A stretch of 64,000 bases of DNA from Ectobius pallidus (Eukaryota; Arthropoda; Insecta; Blattodea; Ectobiidae). The stretch is taken from positions 31,420,566-31,484,565 of the forward strand of contig CAXKWD010000011.1 in NCBI GenBank assembly GCA_964059195.1, in the 5' to 3' direction. The notes beneath the pieces are model-generated. The model saw only the letters and a list, made by a program, of their open reading frames with translations, was not told where the DNA came from and ran no database searches. The position numbers and the translations under genes are program-made. Of the stretch, positions 49,570 to 59,837 are shown piece after piece; within the stretch, counting starts at the first letter, position 1; each line of letters opens with the position of its first letter.

Positions 49570-49864
49570 CTAAGCACCAATGGTTCAGACAGTGAGAGCA
49601 GGAACTCTACATTCCCACAGATCACATGTAGGCTACATCCACTTTTGAAAGATCTGGTACACCTTTTCTTCTCATAAATTTATCCTCATCACTAGGAGCC
49701 ATACATTCAGTCCAATCTCCAATCAAACTTCAGTTTATTTCAAGCAATGCTTGCACCATAGGAGCTGTGGGACAAACCCTTTGTTCCCAATGGATACAGC
49801 CCCCCAATACAAGGAGGCAGTTTGAGGCATGTTTGCAGTGCTCCAGCTAGAGCTATTCCACAAT

Positions 49865-50279
49865 GCATCTCCTTTGTAATACCACAGTTATCTCAGTTAA
49901 TCTTATTTACTGACTGACCTTTCATTGGATAGTCCTGGAAAACCATGATACTGAAGTTAATTAAATGCAAAATAATGATATATGAGTTTTTTGGTCCCAA
50001 AACCAGGTTATAGTAAGAGTATCGGATTGGTGAACACTGCCCTTAATTGTCTGTTTTTCGTTAACTTTGACGCATCTCCTTTGTAATACAGCAGTTATCT
50101 CAGTTAATTCTTTTTACTGACTGACCATTCATTGGATAGTCTTGGAAAACCATGATACTAAGTTAATTAAATGCAAAATAATGATGTATGAGTTTTTTGG
50201 TCCCAAAACCAGGATAAAATAAGAGTATTGGCATTGGTGAACACTGCCCTTAATTGTCTGTTTTTCGTTAATTTTGACG
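49865..50279. repeat. Tandem duplication, period about 207 bp
   Basis: GCATCTCCTTTGTAATAC starts both units (49865, 50072); the copies are close to identical, including TGGTCCCAAAACCAGG. Confidence 0.92.
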
Positions 50280-50306
50280 TAAATCATTACTTGTTTAAGT
50301 GACGTA

Positions 50307-50679
50307 CAGTAGGATTCCAATTATCCGAACTTCAACTATCCGGATCGCCAATCATCCAGATCACTTTGAGGCCGTATTCAGGTGGTTTTTGCAACAGTGA
50401 ACATTAGCAAATGCTCTTTGAGGGCCATTTATTGCAAAACAGCAAAACTTTTAGCTGACAAAATCGATGGTTTGTCAGGGACACAACCGATTCTGATCAA
50501 TATTTTCAAGATTTGGAACTTTATGTAAGTACAGTACTTTACAATTTTGGGTAGTTTTTTTTCTTCTTCTTCTTTTAAAAAAATTACCTTTGTTTCATGA
50601 TTTATCCAATTATCTGGATATTTGATTTTCCGGGTCGGGTCCAGTCCCATTTAATTCGGATATAGTTGGAGTTCTACTG
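50307..50679. mobile_element. pogo/Tigger-like MITE, intact (373 bp)
   Basis: CAGTAGGATTCCAATTATCCG and TATAGTTGGAGTTCTACTG are inverted ends flanked by TA (50305-50306, 50680-50681). It is the uninterrupted counterpart of 281-1494. Confidence 0.82.
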
Positions 50680-50681
50680 TA

Positions 50682-52559
50682 TTTATAAGCAACTCGTCGA
50701 TGGTTGTGACTTTGTAATTTTTAATAATCATTGTATCCGTTATCAGAAAAATATCTTGCCTGAATATAAAATTCTGATTCTGCATTTGCTTTTACCTTAC
50801 TCTATATACTTAAGAAGTATGTTCGTACTTAATAAGATCATGGATCAGAAACGTGAAGTTATGGTGGTAATGCAACAAACCGGTACATAGAATGTTGTGA
50901 TGTGAGTTACGTTTAAGAATATATATCAAAAAAATTATTCTCTTGCTGTAAATGCAGGATATTTATCGAATGCTTGGTTCTGTACTTTGAAAGGTGCTAA
51001 ATTGTAGTCCAGAATATGTGTATGTCGTATGAATTGAAGAGTTTGATGATATGGGAGACTCTCGATTATCCATGGTAATGAAAGGAAATAGTGCCACTAA
51101 TAAAACAAAAACACGGTTCAAAAATGTATTGGTAGTTTCCACAGTAAAGCTATATTATACAGGATATACTATTGAGTTAACTGGTGTTAATCTGATGATT
51201 ATGAATGACGATGGTCTTCAAAATCAGTTCAGGTATTTATACAAAAAGTTCCTGCAAAATATAACACTAGGCATTATATAATATTTCAAGGAATTGAATT
51301 ATAATACCTAGCAATTTTTAGCAAATTATAAAATTCTATTATTGAAATGTGTTTTACACGTCTACATAAAAACAATGGAATAAAATAGAATGATAAAAGA
51401 CATATTTTGTAGATGAGAAAGTTTATTCTAAGCAGTAAACAATCATTGAACAGCCTTGGACGTACGTATGTTTTTCAGTATAAAATTGGTTTATATAATA
51501 AAACAAACATTTTCCAAAAGGTGGTATAAAAATATTAATAATTAAAAGTGCCAAAATCCTAAAAGAGACCCTTAAAATTTGTAAACAGCTGTTTAAAAAA
51601 CCAATATGCTTAATACATTTGTACTGTTAGAAGAATCTGGGTTTACTGACTGATCATCAATTTCAGTCTTATCTCATCTCTCTAATTGAACGAAATCCGA
51701 AATCCTAAACATTTGTGAGTAAAAAGGTTGCCTTTACCAAAAATCCTTCACCAGGGTTGTCTAGGCAAAAGCTGGATGCTTGCCAACTCATTCGTAGTGT
51801 ATTATAATATTTTCTCTGCTTTGTTGTAGCTTTTCTATGAAATACATAGGAAAAGTATGAAAGAATTTTATTTCACACTATCCCATTTCATTATGGGTAT
51901 TCTATACAGTTCTAGTATTCAGTGAAATACCATACTATAAAAATTTCCAGTAATGTATCACTAGTTCCACAAAACTATCTTTAAAAAGTAATAGATTATG
52001 AAAATCCAAATTATGATTTTATGGTAATTGCAATTACACTACAAAGTGGTTAATTAGCCTGCAGATAATCGAGAGTTTACTGTATAAACTTTCTAATGCT
52101 GTCTGGGAATTAAATTCCCTTTGCTGCCGTCCAAATTAATATGAGGGCTATACAGTCAACTTCTTAGATACAATGCATGAGCATTTGTGGATATTGCTAG
52201 AATGTACAAACATTTGCAGATACTTTATAAGCACATACATCCTTGTGCAATTCTTAACCTAACCTTGTTCAACTGTCCCATTCACTGGTGACAGAAAGTC
52301 CTTCGGAAGGGCTATAAACTGTGGGTCCTGATTTATGGCATGTTAGTGAACTCCAAGCGTAAATTAGAGCCTCTGGGCCAAATTTCCCAACCCTTTTCAT
52401 GTGCAGCTAATTTCTTAGTTTCTCGAGATGGTCTTGAGGTAATGAACTTGTTGTTCTGGCTCTTATCTCTAAAGGAGAGAAAACAAACCTAACTTAGTCT
52501 TCTGTAAAGGAATCCTGTACTAACGTTCTATATGCTTGGTATATCAGATTAGATAGCGG
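50682..52559. other. No gene seen
   Basis: About 1.9 kb of AT-rich DNA. Short open frames at 50666-50890 and 51051-51281 lack motifs. No element ends recognised. Confidence 0.45.
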
Positions 52560-52659
52560 GGGGCTTGAAGAGAGTTTAGAGACCTCCCGCACATCAGCCT
52601 GAAAGGCTTATTGTGCTGCTTGGTATATCAAGTGTACAGGATTTGATTCAGTTCAGTGT

Positions 52660-52840
52660 TATTGGGCTTTTGCTAGTTATTTATCTGAATCATTTTATAT
52701 TCCTAGTGGCAAACATGTTACTGGGCTTTTGTTGTTAGTTATTTATATGAATTATTTACATTCCTAGTGGCAATCATGTTATTGGTCTTTTTCTTGTTAT
52801 TTATGTGAATCATTTACATTAATAGTGGCAATCATGTTTA
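52660..52840. repeat. Minisatellite, three units of about 60 bp
   Basis: Units begin at GGGCTTTTG (52664), GGGCTTTTG (52723) and GGTCTTTT (52784). Each contains TTATTTAT and TAGTGGCAA. Confidence 0.88.
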
Positions 52841-52944
52841 ATTCATTATTCACCTTTAAATCCATGTAAAATTAAAAATTACTTAATTTTATTACAGATA
52901 ATCCTATTTGTTACTGCTTTTAGAAATTTAAACGAATACAAATT

Positions 52945-53228
52945 GGATAACAGCCCGGTGACATCAAAGTATATTCATGCTGAAAAGTGGGGTTTATATA
53001 GGAATAGGTCTTATGGATAACAGCCCGGTGAAATCATAGTATATTGGGGTTTATATAGGAATAGGTCTTACGGATAACAACCCGGCGACATCATAGTATA
53101 TTCATGCCACATAGTGGGGCTTATATGGGAATAGATCTTACACATAACAGCCCGGTGACATCGGTCTTTTCATGGTACCATAAATTGGGCCTCAATACAT
53201 TAAGCTAAACAGCCCAGTGACATCAGAC
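52945..53228. repeat. Minisatellite, five units of about 57-71 bp
   Basis: TAACAGCCCGGTGACATC or a close variant recurs at about 52948, 53018, 53075, 53146 and 53210, with TATAGGAATAGGTCTTA between. Confidence 0.88.
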
Positions 53229-53899
53229 TCTTCATTCATACTATGAGGTGCTGAAGTTTGTTAAACCTTTCTTTTTTCACTTATGTTCAGAGTAATGAAA
53301 TAAAAGAACCCCTGAGTGAATTTTTCTTAATTTTGTTGTTTAATTTCATTGTCATTTGATGTGCTATATTCCCAAAATGGTATTTTTTGTCTCCCAATTT
53401 CCTTTCAGAAATAATGTTTTTCAAATAACTGTCTGTGTTAGTTCAAACTTATTCAGTGGTTGAATAGTTATCTTATTTGCCATTAGACCCTTGGCTTGAG
53501 AGAGCAATCTATCCTGAGTTTGAGTCTTTTTTAAACCTCTAATCCCTCCAAGAGCATCCTGACAAAATTACTATTCATTTCGTACCTAACCTGTTCTTTC
53601 CTTTCTGATCCTTTTCCAGGCAGTGGACCAACCCCTAATCACTACAAGCTTGAAGGAATGAATGAATGGACGGTGTAATGATGTGGTTTAAGAGATTGGA
53701 GAAAGAGGTCCGCAGGGATCTGCATAAGCTGTAAGCCCCTTTAACACATACATGTGAATTTTTAACATAATAGTTAAGAGCCAAATCATCTGCTGAGTAT
53801 TGGAGTGTACTAACTACATTAAAACGTTCAAAATAACTACATTTTTTGCAAAAATTGACATAATGTATATTTCAAACACTTAGCTTAAATTTGCATCTA
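53229..53899. other. No gene seen
   Basis: Non-coding DNA up to the mariner end. Confidence 0.4.
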
Positions 53900-54263
53900 T
53901 GAGGCATGTCCATAAAGTAAGTTTCCCTGGGGCTGTTTTCAGAAACAAAACACAATTTCTATGACGTATATATTCCAACAGATACAGCAAGTGTTCAGCT
54001 ATTATTCAACATATTTGCCACGGGAATTGAAACATTTGTCATACCATGGAACCAACTATTGAATACCTGTGTCATACAAGTCTGATGCCAGGGATTTGAA
54101 CCACTATGTGACAAACATCTCCTCCTCCTCTGTCATTCACTGCCATTCCCTGTCATTTCTTGAGGTGTAGGAGAATATGGAAATCACTGCGAGCGAGATC
54201 TGGGCTGTAGGGTGGATGTTTAAACACCTCCCAGCCGAGCTTCTGCAGGAGACTTGCTAGAAG

Positions 54264-54485
54264 GTGTTTAAACATCCACCCTACAGCCCGGACCTCGCTC
54301 CCAGTGATTTCCATATTTTCCTACACCTCAAGAAATGTCAGGGAATGGCAGAGAGGAGGAGATGTTTGTTACACAGTGGTTCAAATCCCTGGCGGCAGAC
54401 TTTTTTGACACAGGTATTCAAAAGTTGGTTCCACGGTATGACAAATGTTTCAAATCCGGTGGCAAATATGTTGATTATTAGTTGA
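54264..54485 (+). pseudogene. Mariner transposase C-terminal fragment
   Basis: The plus strand reads HPPYSPDLAPSDFHIFLHLK, the conserved third-catalytic region of mariner (HPPYSPDLAPSD, DD34D). A frameshifted remainder matching the family end (WFQSL..., LVPRYDKC) follows. Only the last third remains. Confidence 0.85.
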
Positions 54486-54518
54486 ATACTTGCTGTATCG
54501 GAACAGCATATATGTCCA

Positions 54519-56439
54519 ATATATGAACATATCGATGGGTGACAGGCAGAACATCTTAAGCGCCATTTACATTTTTTTTCAGGAGGAGCAATAAACGGTT
54601 TACTTAATATTTATTAAGCCAAACTGAATAAAATTTTGTCAGTATGCAGCTGGGAGGAGCAGAGTTACATATACATCAGCGTTGTTTCTTGAAACTGATT
54701 ATTACTTGCCGAAAAGGTTCTTAAGATGTTTTGCCGGTAACTAGATTGTTGGTATAAGTTATCTTACAGTTACTTGAGATGTTCTGGCAGGCATAGTTTT
54801 CTTCAGGCTAGTACTTAAGATGTTCTGCTGGAGTACACTTAAGGGTATAATTTTCCTACTTAGTGAAATATTTACATGAGTTTCAATAGTCTGGGATGTT
54901 TGGTAAGGAATTTTAAGTTTCTGGTATAAAATAAGACGTATTAACCCTTTTTAATGATAGTGTTCACATAACTAGCCTATACACATTTAAGTGATTTAGC
55001 TTATAATTAAAAAAATCTAAAACACTAAAGCAAGAAGCTACAAAATACAGACAATATTAAGAAATGAAGTTGTCCATATTTATTAGAGCAAACTCCTTTC
55101 ATTGACCACCAAACACTCAGTTAGAGACTAATTGCCAGAAACTGATGAGGACGAATAAGCAAATTTAAAAATAATTGTGATTAACTTAGTTCTGTAATCT
55201 AATTCTATTGTTAACATACTGCATTCTATTTACAAGTTGTATGTATTTTATAATATTTTGCAACGAAAAACTTTTCATTAATCACGATTGAAGAATGTCC
55301 AGTCAGTAACCGATGAGGAGGATAAATAAGTAACTTTAAATTGAATTATGATTAGTTTTTCTTTCAAACATAGTAATGTATATATAAATAAATATATAAA
55401 TGTATATATAACATAAATATGTATAGGCTAGTTATGTGAACACTATCATTAAAAAGGGTTAATACGTCTTATTTTATCCCAGAAACTTAAAATTATTTAC
55501 CAAACATCCCAGACTATTGAAACTCATGTAAATGTTTCACTACGTAGGAAAATTATACCCTTAAGTGTACTCCAGCAGAACATCTTAAGTACTAGCCTGA
55601 AGAAAACTATGCCCGCCAGAACATCTCAAGTAACTGTACGATAACTTATACCAACAATCTAGTTACCGGCAAAACATCTTAAGAACCTTTTCGGCAAGTA
55701 ATAATCAGTTTCAAGAAACAACGCTGATGTATATGTAACTCTGCTCCTCCCAGCTGCATACTGACAAAATTTTATTCAGTTTGGCTTAATAGATATTAAG
55801 CAAAACGTGTTTTGCTACTCCTGAAAAAAAAAAATGTCAATGGCGCTTAAGATGTTCTGCCTTTCACCCATCGAATGTAATGTTCAATCAAATAAGCAAT
55901 ACAATCTCGCACACGACTAAAATAAATAATGCTAAATGGAATGCAGAAGGCGCGCGAGGTCCGCAAAGCGAACCAAACCATTGTTACGTCACATTACATG
56001 TTATAATTAGAAATAACTCTAATTTACTACATAGTATTATTACTGATTCTTAATGTGATTGATTTTGACTGAAACAAGGAGATTTTAAGCACCCTATTAG
56101 CATTAATTATAAAAATAATAAATTATCTTAAGCGCCAACGTTCAGAATTAGTCCCGAAAGAATTATCTTAAGAGCCAAACATTTTATCTTATGCGCCACT
56201 TTGGGCAGGCACTTACGATAAAAATGCGGGAACAACTCATTCGTTAAGCTGTTTTGCCGGGCATTAAAATAATTGTTTGGTTCTTAAGATAAAATACACC
56301 AGCATTTTTCTCCCGCCACAGAAGGAGTTCGTGCAAGATCTTTTGCCAGGACGTAAAACACAGTTGCCTCTTTCTATTCATGTTAAAAAGTCAATTTTAG
56401 AAAAAGTGGCGGTTAAGATGTTTTGCCTATCACCCATCG
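54519..56439. mobile_element. Foldback element with repeated TTAAGATGTTTTGCC motif
   Basis: The ends ATCGATGGGTGACAGGC and GCCTATCACCCATCGAT are inverted. Arms of about 460 bp (about 54531-54990 and 55415-55875) form a large internal palindrome; a further 560 bp leads to the right end. ATATATGTCCA flanks both sides (54508-54518, 56440-56450). CTTAAGATGTT(C/T)TGCC or its complement occurs about a dozen times. No open reading frame of note. The superfamily is not assigned; long arms and an 11-bp repeat resemble Mutator-type elements. Confidence 0.72.
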
Positions 56440-56513
56440 ATATATGTCCAAGAAATTGTGTTTTGTTTCTGTAAACAGTCCCAAGGAAACTTACTTTATG
56501 GACTCGCCTCGTA

Positions 56514-56856
56514 TTACGAAGCCAATTATGCCGAAATAATATATTTTTCTATGTCATGTTACATACGAGTCTCCTCAGTGCTTTACTCATAGCTTCTTTC
56601 TTAATTTCCTCCAGCCTTACCTTGATGTTCATGATACACTCCAATATTCAGGTTACAAAATGTATAGTTGATGCAATATTGTTGATTTTTGTTTATGTCT
56701 AGAGCAGGGAAAGAAATTTCAAGCCCGAAGGCAGAAGCCAAACCAAGAATTTTAGTCACTATTATTGTTACATATATAGCATTAGTGCCTTTTGGGAATC
56801 ATGAAGAACTACCTCTGCCTGATTTGTTCTGTATATACAAAAAATTACATATTATG
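56514..56856. other. No gene seen
   Basis: Short AT-rich spacer. Confidence 0.4.
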
Positions 56857-57789
56857 CAGTGGTGTAGCCAAATTAATTATTTTGGGTAGGCCCAGATATT
56901 ACAAGATTTACAAAATAACTGACTCATATCTTGACAAAGCCACTACAGTCAACTTGCATTCTCGGAAGTCTTGTTTAATAACATGCAAAATTATGATAAA
57001 CAACCATGCAAGCCATCCCTATACAAATGCTTCAGACGGTGAACTGGAGCATTCGATATTTCCTAGCAACGAATCTGTCGATCCCTGAAGATGGGTCCTT
57101 CAGCAAATCCTAACATTTCTCCCTCTTGATATATACAATTGCTGGTTTACAAAGCTTGACAGGGTTGACCTGGTATAAGGTTTTATTCGTTGTAGTTCCA
57201 AAAAAGGTCCTTTCTGCAGATGCAGTTGTGATGGGACAAATAAGTATAATTTGTAAAACTTGGAGTAGATCTGAAAAGTCAAACCCATGCTCATGTTCTG
57301 TAGTTCAGAATATAGGTCACACACATGTTCTGATTTAACTTACATTGATTTCACTAGAAACACTATTTATATGAAACTTGAGATGGAGGTTTAACATACG
57401 TAACTTCACTTAATTCAAGCACTGAGGTCAGTGCTTGAATTAAGTGAAGTTACGTATGTTAAACCTCCATCTCAAGTTTCAATTGATTATAACTTCACTA
57501 TATAAACTTCCTACAAATTCTAGGACTATTTATATATTTATATTTCTGGATTCTTATGTCGGGAGTTTAGAAACTACAAAACAGAATTACATTTTCATGC
57601 ATTTTCTACTTCTTATCCTAATTTTGTAGATAGTAGCTATTTCTCTGGATCCTGGGCTTATTTTTAGTGTTGTGCGTTTCCCCTCAAAAGAACGCAAAAA
57701 TAAATTTCAAACTCGCAATTTAAATTTTTATCAGGAGTATTTGCCATTTTTATGGGTGGGCCTGGGCCCACCCACTGGCTGTGCCACTG
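56857..57789. mobile_element. hAT-type element (933 bp) containing a Penelope-type palindrome
   Basis: CAGTGGTGTAGCCAAATTA and CACTGGCTGTGCCACTG are inverted ends. The flanks ATATTATG (56849-56856) and ATATTATC (57790-57797) differ at one of 8 bases. GGCCCA motifs lie near both ends. Non-coding. Confidence 0.72.
57372..57481. repeat. 110-bp near-perfect palindrome (locus E)
   Basis: Arms 57372-57425 and 57428-57481 are exact inverted copies with a 2-nt centre. The right arm and the sequence after it (AACTTCACTATATAAACTTCC) match the 3' end of the Penelope-like element at 45895-45990. Confidence 0.92.
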
Positions 57790-57797
57790 ATATTATC

Positions 57798-58683
57798 CCT
57801 TTACATATGACATGCTGGGGAAAGTGGGTTAACCCTCAAAATTAAAGTGTCGAAATATGCCACTATTTGTCTTCTTCTTGGCTTTAATAAAGAAAAAATT
57901 GACTATGCTTAGACCTTAAGTTCACAGAAATTTACAAAAACTTGAACAACTTTTTCCAGCCTCATTCATTCACAAAACATTATTTTTCTCCATTTTACAA
58001 AAATGTGGGTTAACCTGTTTTGTGGGCATGTCTTTATATGCAAAATTAAATAAACAGATGTGAAAACTAAACACTTTAACTGAACTGTCACCCCTATTAA
58101 AAAAAAAAAAAAAAAAAAAGCTAAATAGGCTTCTATGTTTCTACATATTATAATTTGTAAGGAACTTTTAAAATAAATATTTTGAAGTATTTCTACTGGT
58201 AGCAAGCTTTAATGGTTGTAACAAACAACAGCTAAGCACAAACTAACTTGCATAGTTTGTTACTAGATGAACTAAAAAATTAGCTAAAAACACAGAGAAC
58301 CAAAACCAATCACCCAAGTTATATGGGAAATTCAAATTGTCTAGATAACTTCTTGCCAAAAACTTCTGAGTAAATACGAACACACGATCAACTTGTCTTT
58401 TCCAAAATGACTGCCTATAGCTATATCTAGACCTACTATTAATTTGAACTTTGTTGCAGAAACTACAATATTAAACGTAAATGTGACATAATTTTTTCAA
58501 AATTGAATATTTGTCATGTGCCTCGGAATTATAGTTGCCAATGGTGATCTGGTGACTGGAAATTTTGAATCCTGCTCTGGAGCATTAAGTACTTTCCAAG
58601 CTACAAAATTAGAAATGATCAGTACATAAGGAAAAGATAAGTGTTCCCTATGCAGGATTAGACATCTGGAAAATCTGGCATCG
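57798..58683. other. No gene seen
   Basis: AT-rich with an A-run at 58099-58119; nothing recognised. Confidence 0.4.
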
Positions 58684-58702
58684 GGGGGGGGGGGGGGGGG
58701 GT
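58684..58702. repeat. G19 homopolymer
   Basis: Uninterrupted G-run, followed by two copies of AACATTAGTTTCAAATGGAT (about 58704 and 58741). Confidence 0.9.
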
Positions 58703-59144
58703 AACATTAGTTTCAAATGGATTAATCTTTTACGGGGGCTAACATTAGTTTCAAATGGATTTATCTTTTACACGCCGAATTGCTTTGCAACTTAAAAAGT
58801 AGGTGGCTATTAAACTTAGTCTGCTAACTATGTATTTAAGAGAATTATGTGGAAATAAAACTTATTTTAAATTTTCTATACATGTAAACTGGAGTGTTCC
58901 CAATTTGGAACATTGGCGGTTCATACGAAGAATTGCCAAGATTTCTATAATAGTCTCGTATAATTTTGCTGTTTTATTATATTATTACTAACATATTCAG
59001 AAATTTAGCAATTCCCATCAGAGAAACATAAAATTATAGCTAGAGAAATGGATTTTTTATTTTTATTTATTTTTTTTATGAGCAAGAATTTCAAGGAGGG
59101 AAGAAACCTGACCGTAGATTAGATAGAAAAGAAATTACTTCTGT

Positions 59145-59290
59145 GATACGGCCATGCCAAAAGGAAGCAAAGAAGAAAAGGATGTCCAATAGACACTTGG
59201 ATACAAGGTATTCAAGAGGTCTTAGCATTAAGGAATTTAGAACTGGATAAATGGATGGACATAGAGGAATGGTGTTCTTGTTCCTGAAGT
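59145..59290 (+). pseudogene. Endonuclease/RT C-terminal fragment
   Basis: One plus frame reads KQRRKGCPIDTWIQGIQEVL, then ALRNLELDKWMDIEEW. This resembles the basic C-terminus of RTE-type endonuclease/RT proteins. Very short. Confidence 0.45.
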
Positions 59291-59691
59291 CGCTGGCAGC
59301 TATTATGATACCAGAAAAGATTGATAGAAGTATTTATTCGAATCCAATAATTTTATATTTCAGAACTACTTGAGATGGATTTAGAGATTTGACTTATGCT
59401 GCTGTTGCCCTAAGCCACATGCATCGAGCTGGTTTCATCTATGAATCCCCTTTCTCGAGAGTTTCGGAAGTCTTTAAACCCATTCCTGTCCTGGTCCTGT
59501 CAAAAACGTAATTCAAATTCCCGCGAGACTTTTACCCATTCTTCTGTTTCTCACTTTTCTCATATATCTCTTTGGCGGCAGCAAAACTGTAAAAATGGCG
59601 ATCACTTGCCACGCTATTTATTAAATTGAACAATGCTTTTACAATAACAATCGCGCTAGCGTGTCGTAACCGGCAGCCAGCGATTGATAGA

Positions 59692-59836
59692 ATGGTGTTC
59701 GGTTTTCTGAGAAGAATAAAATCTTGGATTGTGTGGTCTTGGACATATTTATGGGCATTTTGGTTCCTGTTGGTGCTGTTCGTGATTTACTATCTTCGTG
59801 GACCCCTTAAAATTAGCGAAAATATCGGAATGGGTA
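59692..59836 (+). CDS. Candidate first exon of an unidentified membrane protein
   Basis: The ATG at 59692 has A at -3 and G at +4. It opens MVFGFLRRIKSW, then a strong hydrophobic segment (WTYLWAFWFLLVLFVIYYL), then RGPLKISENIG. This is the pattern of an N-terminal signal anchor with a short positive cytosolic tail. A donor-like TGG|GTAATG follows at about 59837, after which the frame is uninformative. The 5' flank is richer in CpG than its surroundings. I do not recognise the family and the downstream exons are not visible in this window. Confidence 0.42.
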
Positions 59837-59837
59837 A

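Larger units (their letters stand above)
53900..56511. mobile_element. Palindromic mariner remnant split by a foldback element
   Basis: The left end TGAGGCATGTCCATAAAGT and right end ACTTTATGGACTCGCCTCG are mariner TIRs flanked by TA. Its left half (about 53900-54235) is an inverted copy of its right half (54263-54507 plus 56451-56511), so it has two copies of the transposase C-terminus head to head. The right half is interrupted by the element at about 54519-56439. Confidence 0.75.

Noticed and set aside
52945..53228. CRISPR-like array
   Set aside because: Repeats are long and diverged with no distinct constant spacers, and the DNA is eukaryotic; it is a minisatellite.
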